Part shown: positions 1 through 12,600 of the stretch, piece by piece
Numbering within the stretch: position 1 is the stretch's first letter
Layout: every line of letters starts with the position of its first letter
Origin: Struthio camelus
Lineage: Eukaryota; Chordata; Aves; Struthioniformes; Struthionidae
Direction of reading: 5' to 3'
DNA length: 64,000 bases
Assembly (NCBI RefSeq): GCF_040807025.1
Contig: NC_090942.1
Location: 69,892,911-69,956,910, forward strand
Notes under the pieces: model-generated
Database searches by the model: none
Told to the model about the DNA's origin: nothing
The model's input: the letters and a program-made list of their open reading frames with translations, nothing else
Program-made: the position numbers and the translations under genes

Positions 1-3000
1 TTCTACTGAGAAATATCACAGAAAAAATAATAATTTAGAGCTCTGTCTGTAAGGTAGAACCTCAGCAGTATGCAAGAGGCCCACATTTCAGCAATAAGGG
101 CAAAAAAAGAATACTGAGTAGCTGCTCTTCACACGGACACCATTCAGACGATTTGATGATTGATCATTGGATTCCTTATGGGAAAAGAATATGTGATCAC
201 ATAATTTAAAATTACATAAACGAAAATTAAGAGAGATTGTAGTGGCAACCTTCGTTTTGGTATTTGCCAATCTGGAAGTCCTCAACTCTGCAACCTTAAA
301 GTCATTTTAAACATAATATTTTGCATCACTATTTAGGTATTTAAAAATAATAAATAATAAAAAATACATTTCACCCTATTATATCCTATCGATAGTCATG
401 TGGGACTATCATCAGTAGGACAGCAATCTTTAAGCCTCTTGCATCTCTGTGTTATGTAAAGCAACACAACACAAAACATAAAGCCACAATCCCCCAAGAC
501 ACTGAAAAAAGATAATTTTTCAGACAATATAAAGCTCTATTTTTAGTACCAGTGTAAATTAAATTCTCAAAAAGCAGATGGAAGAGAAAAAAATCTGTTA
601 AACAATCAGACACTTGCTCTTTTATTTAATGTTTGATAAAGCTCCTGATCCACCTCTCTGAGTCACTTTTAACATGGACAAGGAAAAGACGACTTTCCAT
701 GGTATTTCCATTATTTCAAACGTTTTTAATATTATACAGGAAAAAAAAAAAGCCAATTATTAAAAGGAAAAGAAATCCTCCTCAGAGACATCTTAATGCA
801 AAATGAAAATGATTCATGGAGAGTGAAAAAGCCTTTTTTCAGCTTGACCACTAATCTTAAAGTTAACTGAGGAGGGAATTATTCAAGAAACTTTCTCAAT
901 AAAATCAAAACACAAACCAAAAAGTCCCCTAAAACCTCATTCCCCAAAAGCAGATGGTTAGAGAGTAGGCAGTGACTGGCAACATTAGCAAAGTCAAGAA
1001 TAGGTTCCTTGCCACCATCTGTTTAATTGTGCCTGGAACTATGCCTTAAAATCAACGCATGAAACAATTTTTTGGTAATAAAATGGACCCTGACATAGCC
1101 TTGTGATATTCAACCACTAATGAGGGGTGGGTGATCAACTCACAAACTTTCAGATAGAGAGGCAACAAACATTACTGATCTCAATGGGCAAAAAAATGAT
1201 AATTCAAACAGAGACGTTGATTTGTTTATAAAATCATGCCGGCGGTTCTACTTTGACAGCCTGGTTTCAGATACATTTTTAACCAAAATCTATAGGAAAC
1301 TCCTTATGAAAAAATCATCAACTGTGTAGCAGGGACAAGCAAGATAAGCTCACCAGAATGTCCCTCAAATAGCCTCAAAGCTAAGGTTGTGTTAGCTTGG
1401 TAAGAAACTTCCAATTCCATTGATCTATGCTTTTCCATATAGCTCAGCAGATGTAAGAGTCCAACAGCAGGTTCTTTACATTTGGAAAAGATCCCAAAGG
1501 CAAACCAGATTTGTAAGATTTCCCTTAAAACTGAGCTTTGTTGATGCTACAAGAAATTTTCAGTCACGACACAGGAATAGAGTCTACGCAATGGTCCATC
1601 TGGCTTAGTGCATTTTTTTCCCCTCTACTGATTTCTAGTCTCATCCCCTGCCACTGCATCATTACTTCCAAATAACTTCTAAATCAGGATGATGCATGAC
1701 ACTGACATGAAGGTAGGAGGCCTGAAGGTGCTACGCTATCAATTTCTTAAATAACAAGGTGTTCTTCATAAAACCTGCATTATTCTTAAAAAATAAATAA
1801 TTTGTTCTTAAATAACAAGTGTTTCTCACTATTATTTCACAGTAGACTCCTAAAATGTCCACATCAGACTGGAGCTCCACTGCCTTTTCTCACAGGAATG
1901 ATTAAACAGTCTCTCACTGAAAGAGCTTACAAGCTAAGTGAAAAAATACTAAGATAGACAAATGCTACTGTTGCCATTTTGATAAAGAAAAATGACAAGA
2001 CACTGACTTTGGAAAGCTATATGTGAAAGTCTTTATCATGGCTAAAAAACAAACCCAGATATCTTGAGTCAACAACAGCAACCTTCCTGTAAAAAAAATC
2101 TATTAGAGAATGGCTCAGTGGGAAAAGAAATGTAACTCCTCAGTGCCTGAAGCTCTTATTAGCCCTAGTAGCTTAGCAGTGCTCTATTTTCCCCCATAAA
2201 TTTCCAGTGCAAACCGTTGCAAATGGGTCTTCCATGCACACTGAGATTAAGTCAGGCTCTCATCTACATAAAGTGACCTGAACATACACAACAGAACCCC
2301 GTCACACAAATCTAGACTAAATACGTATCTGTAATTTCCATTAGCAGAAAAGCATACACACTAGTACTCCACTAGCACAAAATCATCTTAAGATTATATT
2401 TACCACCTCTCCAGCACTGTAGATACAGCCTTCTTTCCAGAACGCTAGAAATGAACTTTTACAAATAAGTTATGAAACCTGCAAAAAGGGAAATTATCCA
2501 GTGATTTTCTCTGAATTCTTTTCTCAGTAATACGGCTTATAAAGCTCACAGAATAGTTAACTGTCAGTAGAAGAGTTTTAAATAGAACCTTGATTATATG
2601 TACATCACCCTAAAAGCTAAAAGCAATGAGAATTCTCCGTCTCAACTGAGGTGAAGGACCTCTGCTCTTTCAACCTGGGAGATGAAAAAATCAGTTTGCT
2701 TTTATTTTAAAGAATATGAGAGCTGCCTTCATCTTCCCTATTTCCAGCCTTCACATTTCCTGCCTTCCAGTAGGCTAAGGTAAGTGGCAGCTTCTGTTAT
2801 GTTTCTTATGGATTATCTGGTGTTCTGGTGTTGTGGGGATGAAGGCTGCTCCAGTGTAAATGACATACTTGAAGGTAAAGGTAAAGGATTCAACATGATT
2901 TGACCATTACCGTTTTCATGGATTCATAACTTAGCCAAATCTAACAACATATTCCCCAAAATTTTGAAAGTTTCATCTCTGATGTACCTGCCAAAGAACA

Positions 3001-5954
3001 AAGTACATCTCTAATTCCAGAGGTTCAAGGTCAAGTTTTCAAACTCTGCTGGTGTTAATTTCTTCAGTTAAAAAAAAAAAAAAGGAAAAAAGAAGGAAAA
3101 ATATTTTAACCTTCCGTAGGTGTTCAACACCATGTTATTTTACGTTTTTTCCTGAATCCCGAGTTTTTCCTACAATCAGTCTGATGAGCTCTTATCCCAA
3201 ACAGTTCAAGCCATGCAAAACTATAAACAACTTGAAAAAAGGCTTCATTGTGAGGATAATCAACCTCAACTATAGATGTTGTTTAAACCTCTGGCTGTTG
3301 TGAACTCATCTCACTTATTTCTCCACTGCGTATCTTCAGGTCCTAACTAATGGAAATACATATGCAGATCTGGATGAAGCTGTCAACCTGCAACAACAAT
3401 CCAAGTTGTTTGAAAACATATACTTGTTCTTGTAATGTGTAACATCTGAAGAATACCATAACATTGACAAAACTAAAAAAAGAAAAAAAACTTTGTGTTT
3501 TTCTGTTTGTATTCTCTGTATATTCCAGCATTTTGGAGGCAGTCAGTTTCACCATCTTCCTACACAATCAACTCCTTTCTGAAAAACGTTAGAAAAATAA
3601 AACAAACATCCTGTAGAAATAGACAAATGTAAAGTAAACTACTTTATTTGAAATTTCACAATTCTGAATTCCTGTTTATAGTGTATCTTACGTCTTTGCT
3701 TTTACTAGGGCTATTTGCCCTGGCCTTTTAAGATTTTTTATTTAATATCAAAAAGAAAAAAAAAACTCTGCACTACTCTCTAGCCACTTCTTCTGTTATA
3801 GCCAGCTGTTACATCACCTTCAATTACTTTGGCCAATCTATGGAGTTGCTATTGAAAATTCAGAAGAAAGTATGACTTTAGCAATACAGTACAGTTTCAT
3901 GGGCACAGAAAGGACTTTCGTTGTTCTCACATAAAGACAGGCAAAGAGTATCTAACCAGTTTATTCCAGGGGCTGAGAGGCTCACTCTGTGCTCACAAAG
4001 TAGGTTTCAGTAGCTGGCTACACCTTGGACTCTTTAAGCACTCACACATGGCCACTGTATTTTTTAAGTGCTTGAAAACTGAAGGGTCATTACATTTTAT
4101 CCTTTATGCATATTTAAATTTTGTTAAGGATATTTTATGACCTACTTCATTCTTGCGAAAATTACAAATTAGTCATTTTTCTTTCATGAGGAGACAAACG
4201 TCATCTCTTTGAACGACCTTACCACTTTTTTTGATTGCTATAATTTTGTTTTTCAAGGTGTCCGTATAACTTTAAAAATTAATTTCAAATAGTTAAGTTA
4301 GTGTTGAAATTACTATAAACGTCAGCATTTTATTGACTTTTCTGTCTTCTACCTTCTTTTGCACAAAGCAGTGTGTGTGTAGACAGATGTATGCATGTAG
4401 AGAGGGAGAAACAGAACACACCCTCAGAGATCAAGTTTGTCACCATGAAAATATGATTAAACAATAGGCGTTTCTTCTTCTTAAACCTGCAATCCAACAG
4501 ATGACAGGATCCAAAAATCTGTATTTATCAAATTCATGTTATATTAGCAGCTAGACATTTTAGAATACTTAAACAATGCTGGGAGATACTCTGCAATTTT
4601 GGCATTGCTGAATATAGAATAGAGATCTGTTTCAATTCAAGTTCAAATTTGGAACGGCACATTGGGAGATTTTTGTTACAGCAATTGCATTATTTTCACT
4701 CAGAAAATAAAAGTGTTTCATTTAATTTTTTTTTCAGAAGTCAGCTGCATTTCACCAACTCATGCATAATCCTTTAGAAATAAAATATACAGTAATTTTC
4801 ACCTTCTGCTTCCTCATTCTCATTCTGTCCCTTCCTTCTGCTTCTAACTTGCTCAGTGCAAACTTGAATCCCAACTTTGTTTTCAGTACGGTAAGGGGAT
4901 GTACAAAATATTCATGTGACAGAAATTAGAATAAAAACAGAAGAGAGATGACAACTAAAAAGCAAAAAGAAGTAAAGCACTGCCGGAAGGCATCCTTTAC
5001 ATAAAATCCAATGCTACCTCTCTTCTTTTCTAAGTAATTATTACAAAATTTCAAGAGCCTTCCCACTGAAAGATGCCACAGTGAATTCAAGTTCCTCTGT
5101 ACAGGATTTAACACTGTATTTTATTAAGCAAATAATTGTAAAATTTTACAGAAAGGCAGTTGTTTGACAGAGACCAAAGAATCAGCGGAGCTCATCAAAC
5201 TGAAAGTCTATATCCTGTCTGAGACAATGACCAGCACCAGAAGATTCACAGGAAGAATCTTCCTAGCCCCTTTATTGTCGACAACTGACCTGAAGCATGT
5301 GTGTTATATCACTTACTTTCTTCCCCCCTGCCTACTGGATCTGTGGCTGTTTTTATTCACATGAATAATATCTCTACAATGCAAAAATATTACTGAAACA
5401 AACTCTAAAAGACCTAGGAGTACCTATGTCTAAAATAATGAAGGTAGCAAGTACAAACATATTTTTTGTAAAGATTAATTTTAAGCAATACATTATGATG
5501 CGAATACTTTATCCTTTGTTACATTTTATTAAAGCAAGTGCGGCACTGCAAAACCAACAACTGGGTTGCAGACATAACCATTAAGCACAGTGGATGGCAA
5601 ATACTAAGCCCAACACTGTTGCTAGTTTGTATGCCTCTTAAGAAAAAAAAGCAACACTGCATTTGCACAGCCTCAGTAGAATTCCACTGGAACAGTTGCA
5701 CCGGGTTTCTATATAGAACACATTCCTTGTCCTTTAAAGGGTATGCTATCTTATACTTGAAAAGGATTTCGTTCTTTTTTTTTCCCTGCCGTAATTGAAA
5801 AATACTGCTCAACGCCGATTTAAGGCTTGTTCTGATGAAGGCAGAGCTGATGAGGCAGTCAAGAGCTTATATTAAATCAATACTAGACAGAAGTGAGGAG
5901 TTTGTGTATGCACTGTAGGATACACTCTTTCACACAGAGAAGGTTACAAATACT

Positions 5955-5981
5955 TTTATATATATACACACATATATAAAA
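5955..5981. repeat. TA/CA dinucleotide repeat
   Basis: Alternating TATATATA, CACACA and TATATA units. The right half forms the TATA-like string considered as the exon 1a promoter. Confidence 0.85.
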
Positions 5982-5982
5982 G
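5973..5982 (+). promoter_or_regulatory. Candidate TATA box upstream of CACNA1C exon 1a
   Basis: TATATAAAAG fits the TATAWAAR consensus. It is the best TATA-like string in the 600 bases before the exon 1a ATG. If used, transcription would start near 6005-6015, giving a leader of roughly 515 nt. A TEAD/MCAT-like CATTCCA lies at about 6005-6011. The string is part of a (TA)/(CA) simple repeat at 5955-5981, so a chance match is quite possible. No CpG island surrounds exon 1a, so a TATA-type, tissue-restricted promoter is plausible but unproven. Confidence 0.25.
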
Positions 5983-6526
5983 AGACTGCGAACAAGCAAG
6001 CTTGCATTCCATGAGAAGTTTTCTGGCTATGTCAGGAGTGAAGTCCGCGTCCTACCAGACAAACCTATTTTTTTCAAACCCAAGAGGATATTATCAGAGA
6101 AGTCCGTGTTGATATACAGAAACCAGAGATCGTCATGGCTCGGTGAGGTGATGAGCTGACGGGTGGATGGCGCCCATTATCTTCACTTCTCAATCCAAGT
6201 TTTCCTGAAAAACCACAGGGGGAGGAGAAGGCTCCAACTGAGCATTAGGCACAGAGGACAAGGAAAGGATTAGGAGTGAAGAGCAAGGAAAGGAAGGATA
6301 ATGCAAGAGATACTGCTGAGATTTTAAAGAGCTAGAAAATAGTTTCTAGATGGAAGCACTAAGCTGTCAGTAGTTTCGAGCAACACTGAGGTTTTAACTT
6401 CTGTGCAAGACTATTGCATTAAATATTTCTAAAGTAAGAAACAACCAACCGAAAGGAATTTTCCCTTAATACATACAGAAAATATACTCAGGTTCAGCTG
6501 CTGCAAAGCTCCTTTGGAATTTTAAA

Positions 6527-6656
6527 ATGTTTCAAGCCTTTGTTCGGCAAGCCTATCACCCGCTAACCAGCCACCTGCCAGGGGAACCTGAAACGAAGTA
6601 TAAGGGGAAGCTGGTGCATGAAACTCAACTCAACTGCTTCTACATCAAACCTGGAG
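6527..6656 (+). CDS. CACNA1C: CACNA1C alternative first coding exon 1a (long N-terminus)
   Basis: CACNA1C encodes the pore-forming alpha-1C subunit of the Cav1.2 L-type calcium channel in the plasma membrane. This exon supplies the alternative long cytoplasmic N-terminus used mainly in heart. It opens MFQAFVRQAYHPLTSHL and later has ETKYKGKLVHETQLNCFYIK, then PG. Against mammalian exon 1a (46 residues as I recall) it keeps AFV, Y-x-PL-x-SHL, ET-x-K-x-KG, VHE and QLNCFYI-x-PG over 43 codons. The exon ends with one base of a Gly codon, then the donor GTAAGA at 6657. This is the same phase as exon 1b. The ATG has A at -3 and T at +4. The open frame past 6656 is intron read-through. The transcript start is not known; a TATA-like box lies about 545 bp upstream. 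The exon sits inside DCP1B intron 3 on the opposite strand. Homology is clear although identity is only moderate. Confidence 0.9.
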
Positions 6657-9600
6657 GTAAGACAGCATTACACAGCAGTGTGCATGCAAACTGCACTGGT
6701 ATCTATCTCCTGGGATAAGTATTCCATTTCTATTTAAACAGAAGAGTCTGTATCATGCATGCAACAGTATTAATAATGCAAAGTAATAGTTGGGATAATG
6801 TACTGTAAAGACCTGCATGTGTGATCACACTATGACACGGTATAGAGAACTTTGGTAATTCTCAGGTCAGTGGAGTTAAGCAGATGGACAGCTTCTCTTG
6901 GTAATAGCTGTCTTTTGAGCATCTAACAAACATCACTTTCCCACTTCCACTTTGACTCTAGAGTGAAAAACAAAGGCACAGGCAAGGCACGCAGGTATGA
7001 AAAGCGAGCAAGAAAAAGGTTTTATTGCAGACGAAGAGGCTAAGAGCTCAATAGCTCTTACCTGAGAGCTCAACATATTAAATGCAAATGTCTGCATGTA
7101 AAGGAGTTAATGGGAAAAGGGGGTTACGTGAGTGGTTTTTAAAAAGCAACTAGTTTTGCAATATTTATTTTTGCTTAAGCATTCAGGCATTCACATATGT
7201 ATTTTCGCTGATCTGGAAACATCTACTGTTTTATACTATACAAGGAGGCACGCACAAAGATAGTGAACAGGTAGTCACATGAAAAAGAACTCTCTCAAAA
7301 AAAAAAAAACTGTTCCAACTTTAACTCTTGAGCTTTACTGCATTATATGCCTATCTTATCTTGAAAAGATGTCCGGAATTCCCAGCACTGGCAGTACACT
7401 CTCAGCAGTAAAAGTCCAGACAAGCTAATATGCTACTTATGCGCTGACGTCCATAAATGGGAAACTAAGACTGTGTTTAGCAGATATACACAGTATTATA
7501 CTCCTTCCCTTCTATTCAGAAACTCACCCACAACTGCAGGGTACTTGATACATGCTTTTAGTTCTATTCCATACACTCTCCCTACTAATTTGCTTGCCCA
7601 GGCAGGTATACACTTCAACCATACACAAAATAACTATCAGCCATCAAAAAACTACACAGCATTGCTATCTTAAGTCTTTAGCCTGTTTCTTCTCACGTGA
7701 CATATAGTTTCACTGACTTTCAAACTAGACTCCATTACTCCACGTAACTGAAAAATCTGGTAGCAGTACCACACTTTTCCTTATAATTTTGACCACTTCC
7801 ATTACACCCCAGAAACACATGTATCATTAAAGATGGCTGCACTCATTACAGTTATAGTCGCAAAACCTCCTACCATTATAAACTCACTTTACACATTTAA
7901 AGCTTTCTAAATTATTTGCTTCACAGTTGAAGACTTTCAGACCTGGGAACAAATCCACAGGGTATGAAGGGGGAGGAGGAAACAACAAGAACAACCTTTC
8001 AGAAAAGTCTGAACAGAACCCCTGTATATTTGGGCTGAGTCATAGCGGGAGACAACTGGCATGGTTTTCCTCACCAAGATTTTAATGTCTTAACATTAGG
8101 GCCTTGATAATTGTCATTTATAATTTTCACTGAAAAAGATGTTGTAGTTAGTTTAAGGGAAAACATGAATAATAAGAAAACCCCAGGGAAAAAAAATCAC
8201 TTACAAATACTTAATAGTATTATATACAAAGAGTTTTGCTTAAAAAAAAAAAAAGAGCAGAATATTAGTTCCTTCTCTCTTGTGAGCTAAACCCTAAAAA
8301 TCTAAATCTAAAATCATAAACCTACATGTCCTCCCCACACTAAGTACAAAAATAATCCCAAGCACCTTGAAGCAGAACTAACCAATACCTGCTAATCCTA
8401 GAATCCCATTAATAGTTTAGTTTGGATGGGACATCTGGAGGTCATCTAGTCTAACACTCTGCTCAAAATAGGGCTAACTTTGGTCAGATAAACAGCTCGG
8501 GAAAGAAGACAATATGATTAACTACAGATTGTTACAGAAAAGTATCTTCTACTTTTCTGCTCTGCTTCTTCATTCTAATTATTTATAGTAATTTGCATAC
8601 ATGTATCCTTCTTTTTTCTACAAGAAATGATCTTGCTTTCATCAGACGTCACACAATATTCAAAATCCAATCCTACTCCCATAGAATCAAACAGAGTTTA
8701 ATCACAGACTTCAAAAAGAGCCATACCAGCTTGTATATTCTAAAATACAGAAGCTAACTAAGCATTAGGTAGTAAGATCGACGATCCTGATCTTGCAAAT
8801 CTCTTGCCTTAAGCCAGCACTGCTGTGTGTCCAACCATACGTAAATGCAAAATAGTGCTCAATTATGCCATCAGGTTACCATATTATTTTTGTATGTCTA
8901 CAGGCAAACAATAAAGATTTTTAGGTATCGCTGAAAATTAAAATGAGAGATAGAATCTGCAAAATTGAATTAAGTTTTAGAAAAAAGTAAATCAATACAT
9001 AAACTATTTCTGAGGGGCCATTTATTATTTTTATTGACCTTCTGAAGTAATTTCTACCGTCTTCTATGCACATTAAAGTCATTAGTAGAGTGAAGCATAG
9101 AACACAAAAGGAGGGAACCATATGGGAACCACAGCAGGGGGTAGTAATGGTTTTACAAACCAATCTACGAACAGATAAATTCTGAGTGAAGGTATAAGGA
9201 AGTCATTTAACTGAATGCAAGACAGCATCTCAAGAGCAAGGAAAAAAAAAGTCACTAAGCACTGGATAAGCAAGTTTCTTCCCGCTCTCAAAAAAAGGTG
9301 CCTGACAAAACTATAAAATAATAAATAGTTATAAACTATAAAATAAAATAGTTAAGTTATAGACAAACTGTAAAACAGATTTTAGAAAAAATCGCATACA
9401 ACATGACGAAGCTAATTCTGTTAGAACTACAACCTTATTTTTTCTGGTTTTAAAATCCAACTCCTCCTACAAACATTAATGAATTTTCCACGTGTATAAT
9501 TTGTTTTCCTTTTAAACTTAAAAAAGGAAAATAATAGCTATTCTTAATAGTGCTAGCATTCCAATGTACTCAGCCAAACCGAGGTTTCCCTTTAAGGTGA

Positions 9601-12600
9601 ACAACATCCAGGAAAGACACTCCTGATCTGTGCTGCTCTTCCTGTCTGGCTGGAGGCATGATGAATTTGTATAATGCTGATCAAAGGAGAGAACGTGGAG
9701 CTATGTATTTATTTTTAAGAGACAAATGACTTCCAGGGACACCTCCTCAGGTAGGCCACAAGCATTTGTATCCTGAAGGAATGGCAGTGGACTGTCCAGA
9801 CAAGCTTTTATAAAGGCTTCAGCCAAACTTGGTTAGCAAGCAGAAAGCTGACACAAAAACATCTCTAATGACGACCCCTCTGCCAAAATTATTTTGAATT
9901 TCTGTAGTTCTACAATTTTCAGTATCAAACAATTTTGTTCCAAATTGATACACAATTTTTCAGAGAGTTTTAAACTACAGAAATACTTTCTTCAACAAAT
10001 CAGGCAGATGTAACAGCTATCCATAATAATAATTTCAGTATCAAACTTAGCCTCCAAGAAGTTGTTTTTAAGTTCTTGAGCTGTGATAAAAAGTTGCATT
10101 TTGCCTAAGGCTGCTGTAACAGAACACCATATAACATTTAAAAATCGTCAAGTCACAGAATTGAGAGGAAAATAATTCAAACTGAATGCAGTTAAAAAAT
10201 TTAACATTATTTGTTTCAAAATTAAGAAGGACACAAGTATTTTGGGAAAAATCAATTAAATACCCATTTCAATTTATTGTGTTCATTTTGTTTCTTTTTC
10301 ATTATTTGGCCAGAAATACTATAGGTTGGCAGGTAAAAGGCTAATAAATAAAGTTCTCCATTTTAAACTGACATTTTCACCAAAACCAAACAGAAACTCT
10401 GCAGCTTTATCACATCATAAAAAGAAAGCCTAAAACAAACAAAAAATCCATTTCCCCTGTCTCAATGGAAATAGTTGAGCAAGTTTTTGTTTACTGATCA
10501 CTATGCACAAGACTGAATCCAAATATATACAGAAAGTAGGTCTAACCACCGAATGCTAGTTTCTTTCTCAAATGAAAACACATTTCAGAAAAAAGAAGAG
10601 ATTTAAGAATATTGAATTATAGAATATATAATGGAGAATAGCATCAGAACAGATTACAGGGGAAAAAGACATCATAGCATCCAAAAGGACATTTTTTGAA
10701 ATCCCTTATTCATTTTCACATATCACTCAAATTTTATTACTGTTGTCTTCTCTTTTCCCTGGGAAAGTAAACTTTTCATAGTCTTCTGAGAAGGTGTTTC
10801 TGTGAGTCTATCTGAATTAACAACGGGCCTTCACAAATGTCTACAAAAGTGGTGCACTCATTAGCTATTTGGCATTTAAATAGAAGGGTGAACAGAAATG
10901 AGCTCCACCCAGCCCCTGAAAAGATTGAGAGGGCTCTAGAAGACCATAATATAGAATCTAAGAATGAAAAATCTAGCTGGACCAAAATCTACACCATTAT
11001 CTTTTCCTAAACATTTCCTTTCCATTTTACTTGCCTCCAACATATTTTTGGAAAAAATGTCCTCCATAAATAATTATGACGTACGGAGAAAAATAATTAT
11101 GAATTAGGGAGGGGAAAAAAAAAAAGAACAACTTAAGCTATTTCTGGGGACAACTGCCAAACTTCTCCCATCTACTGGAAATCTTTGCCGTGTGGGAATC
11201 TGGGAAAGTGATATTAAATTCAGGGGGTTCTGACAGACATATAGTGGCTGGTTAAACCAGACAACTGAAATTACTATGAGGTTATGTACGTAGCACTTGT
11301 CTCCACACAGTTTCACCAAAAGCAGGCATGGCTGTTCTGCTTGCGTACGCTTCCCGAACCTCTGCGAGTGTTCAAGTTCAGTAAACCCTGACAGATCTGG
11401 CTAGGAAACCTCAGTCGGTTTCAACCCTAGGAGATGACATGATCAAAGGCCTTGCTAAATAAGCGGCACACAAGTGAAAAATAACCATCTGTGCCCAAAT
11501 GGGTATAATATCTAGTCAGATACAGAACATTTGTTGAACTGTCACTCAGTTTCTTTCTCCAGTTGCTAAAGTAGGAAAACACTCAAGTAATTTGTATCAG
11601 ATTATCCGTTCCAGTTAGCATACTGGCTTCTCGCAAAGTACAATCTTCCTTACATTTTTTCTGGCAGCTAAAACTCTTACGGTAAACTGAGCTCTAAGAT
11701 ACACAATTTTTCTCTAGTTCTCCCTGTTCTAGAAACATGAAAAACAGTATACAGTGATAAGATAATAAATCAGTCAACTCAAGAAATAATTCACGGACCC
11801 AGCATACACCCATATACAACTGGTATGGCATACTCTGTTGTGACAACTGGATTATTATATAGTTGATCATAGCTAAAAGGAGAAACTGATATTAGTTTAA
11901 CCAGCAATTACATTTATGCATTCCTTTTGCATTATTTCATATTAACCAGCATGAAGTCTAGAGCAACAGGTTCCAAACACTGGTTTCCACAATAAATACC
12001 ACCAAAGATTAGGGGAAAAAAGTAGTAATTATGTATTTAAGATTAGCTAAATATTTAAGTCAGGAATTTCTTTAAAATTTTAAAAATTATTAGATGAACT
12101 GAACAAAAAAACAAAACCACTGTTTTTATTTGCTCTCAGAAAGACAAAGTGTCTTAAACTACAGTTAACTACATAAATTTAAGGATCATATTGAAAATGC
12201 TTATTTGACCCATAAACCCTTTGTTTCTTGGTGTACTTAGACAAGGATTTTTGCTGGCCTCAAACACTGTAATTTGAGCTTCTCTTCTGGCTTTCAAATG
12301 AATAACCCTAGTTTGTAGCCTTACTTTAACAGATAAAACCTTTTTTTGTTAAATAATGGATCAGCGCAAACAGTAACTGGCTGGTCTTCCAAATCCAGCC
12401 TGAAGAGTCCTGGGATTAGAGTGTAGGTGTCTGTACCAATGTTTTTAGACAACAGACTTTAGATCACTAAGACAAAACAAGATCATATGGAAAAAAATAG
12501 AAGCTATATAAAACCTAGGAAAGTGAAAAGATCAAATACTCCTTTTTTATTTTAAGTATTCATAAACCTTAGCATTATTATGTATCATTTTGAAAAACTT

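Larger units (their letters stand above)
1..6526. other. Non-coding: DCP1B intron 3 and region upstream of CACNA1C exon 1a
   Basis: AT-rich DNA with short A/T homopolymers. It was searched on the minus strand for the next DCP1B exon (GIWFYDKEEC block) and none was found. A MEF2-like CTATTTTTAG lies near 537 but is far from any known start. A 15-bp direct repeat TTCTTAAATAACAAG occurs near 1742 and 1804. The last 550 bases should hold the promoter and leader of exon 1a. Confidence 0.75.

Noticed and set aside
4926..5114. Minus-strand frame with GSIGFYVKDAF, faintly like the DCP1B exon 4 block
   Set aside because: Only G, I, F, Y and K fall in similar order, the essential IWFYDKEE core is absent, and no proper splice sites frame it. 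A chance resemblance.
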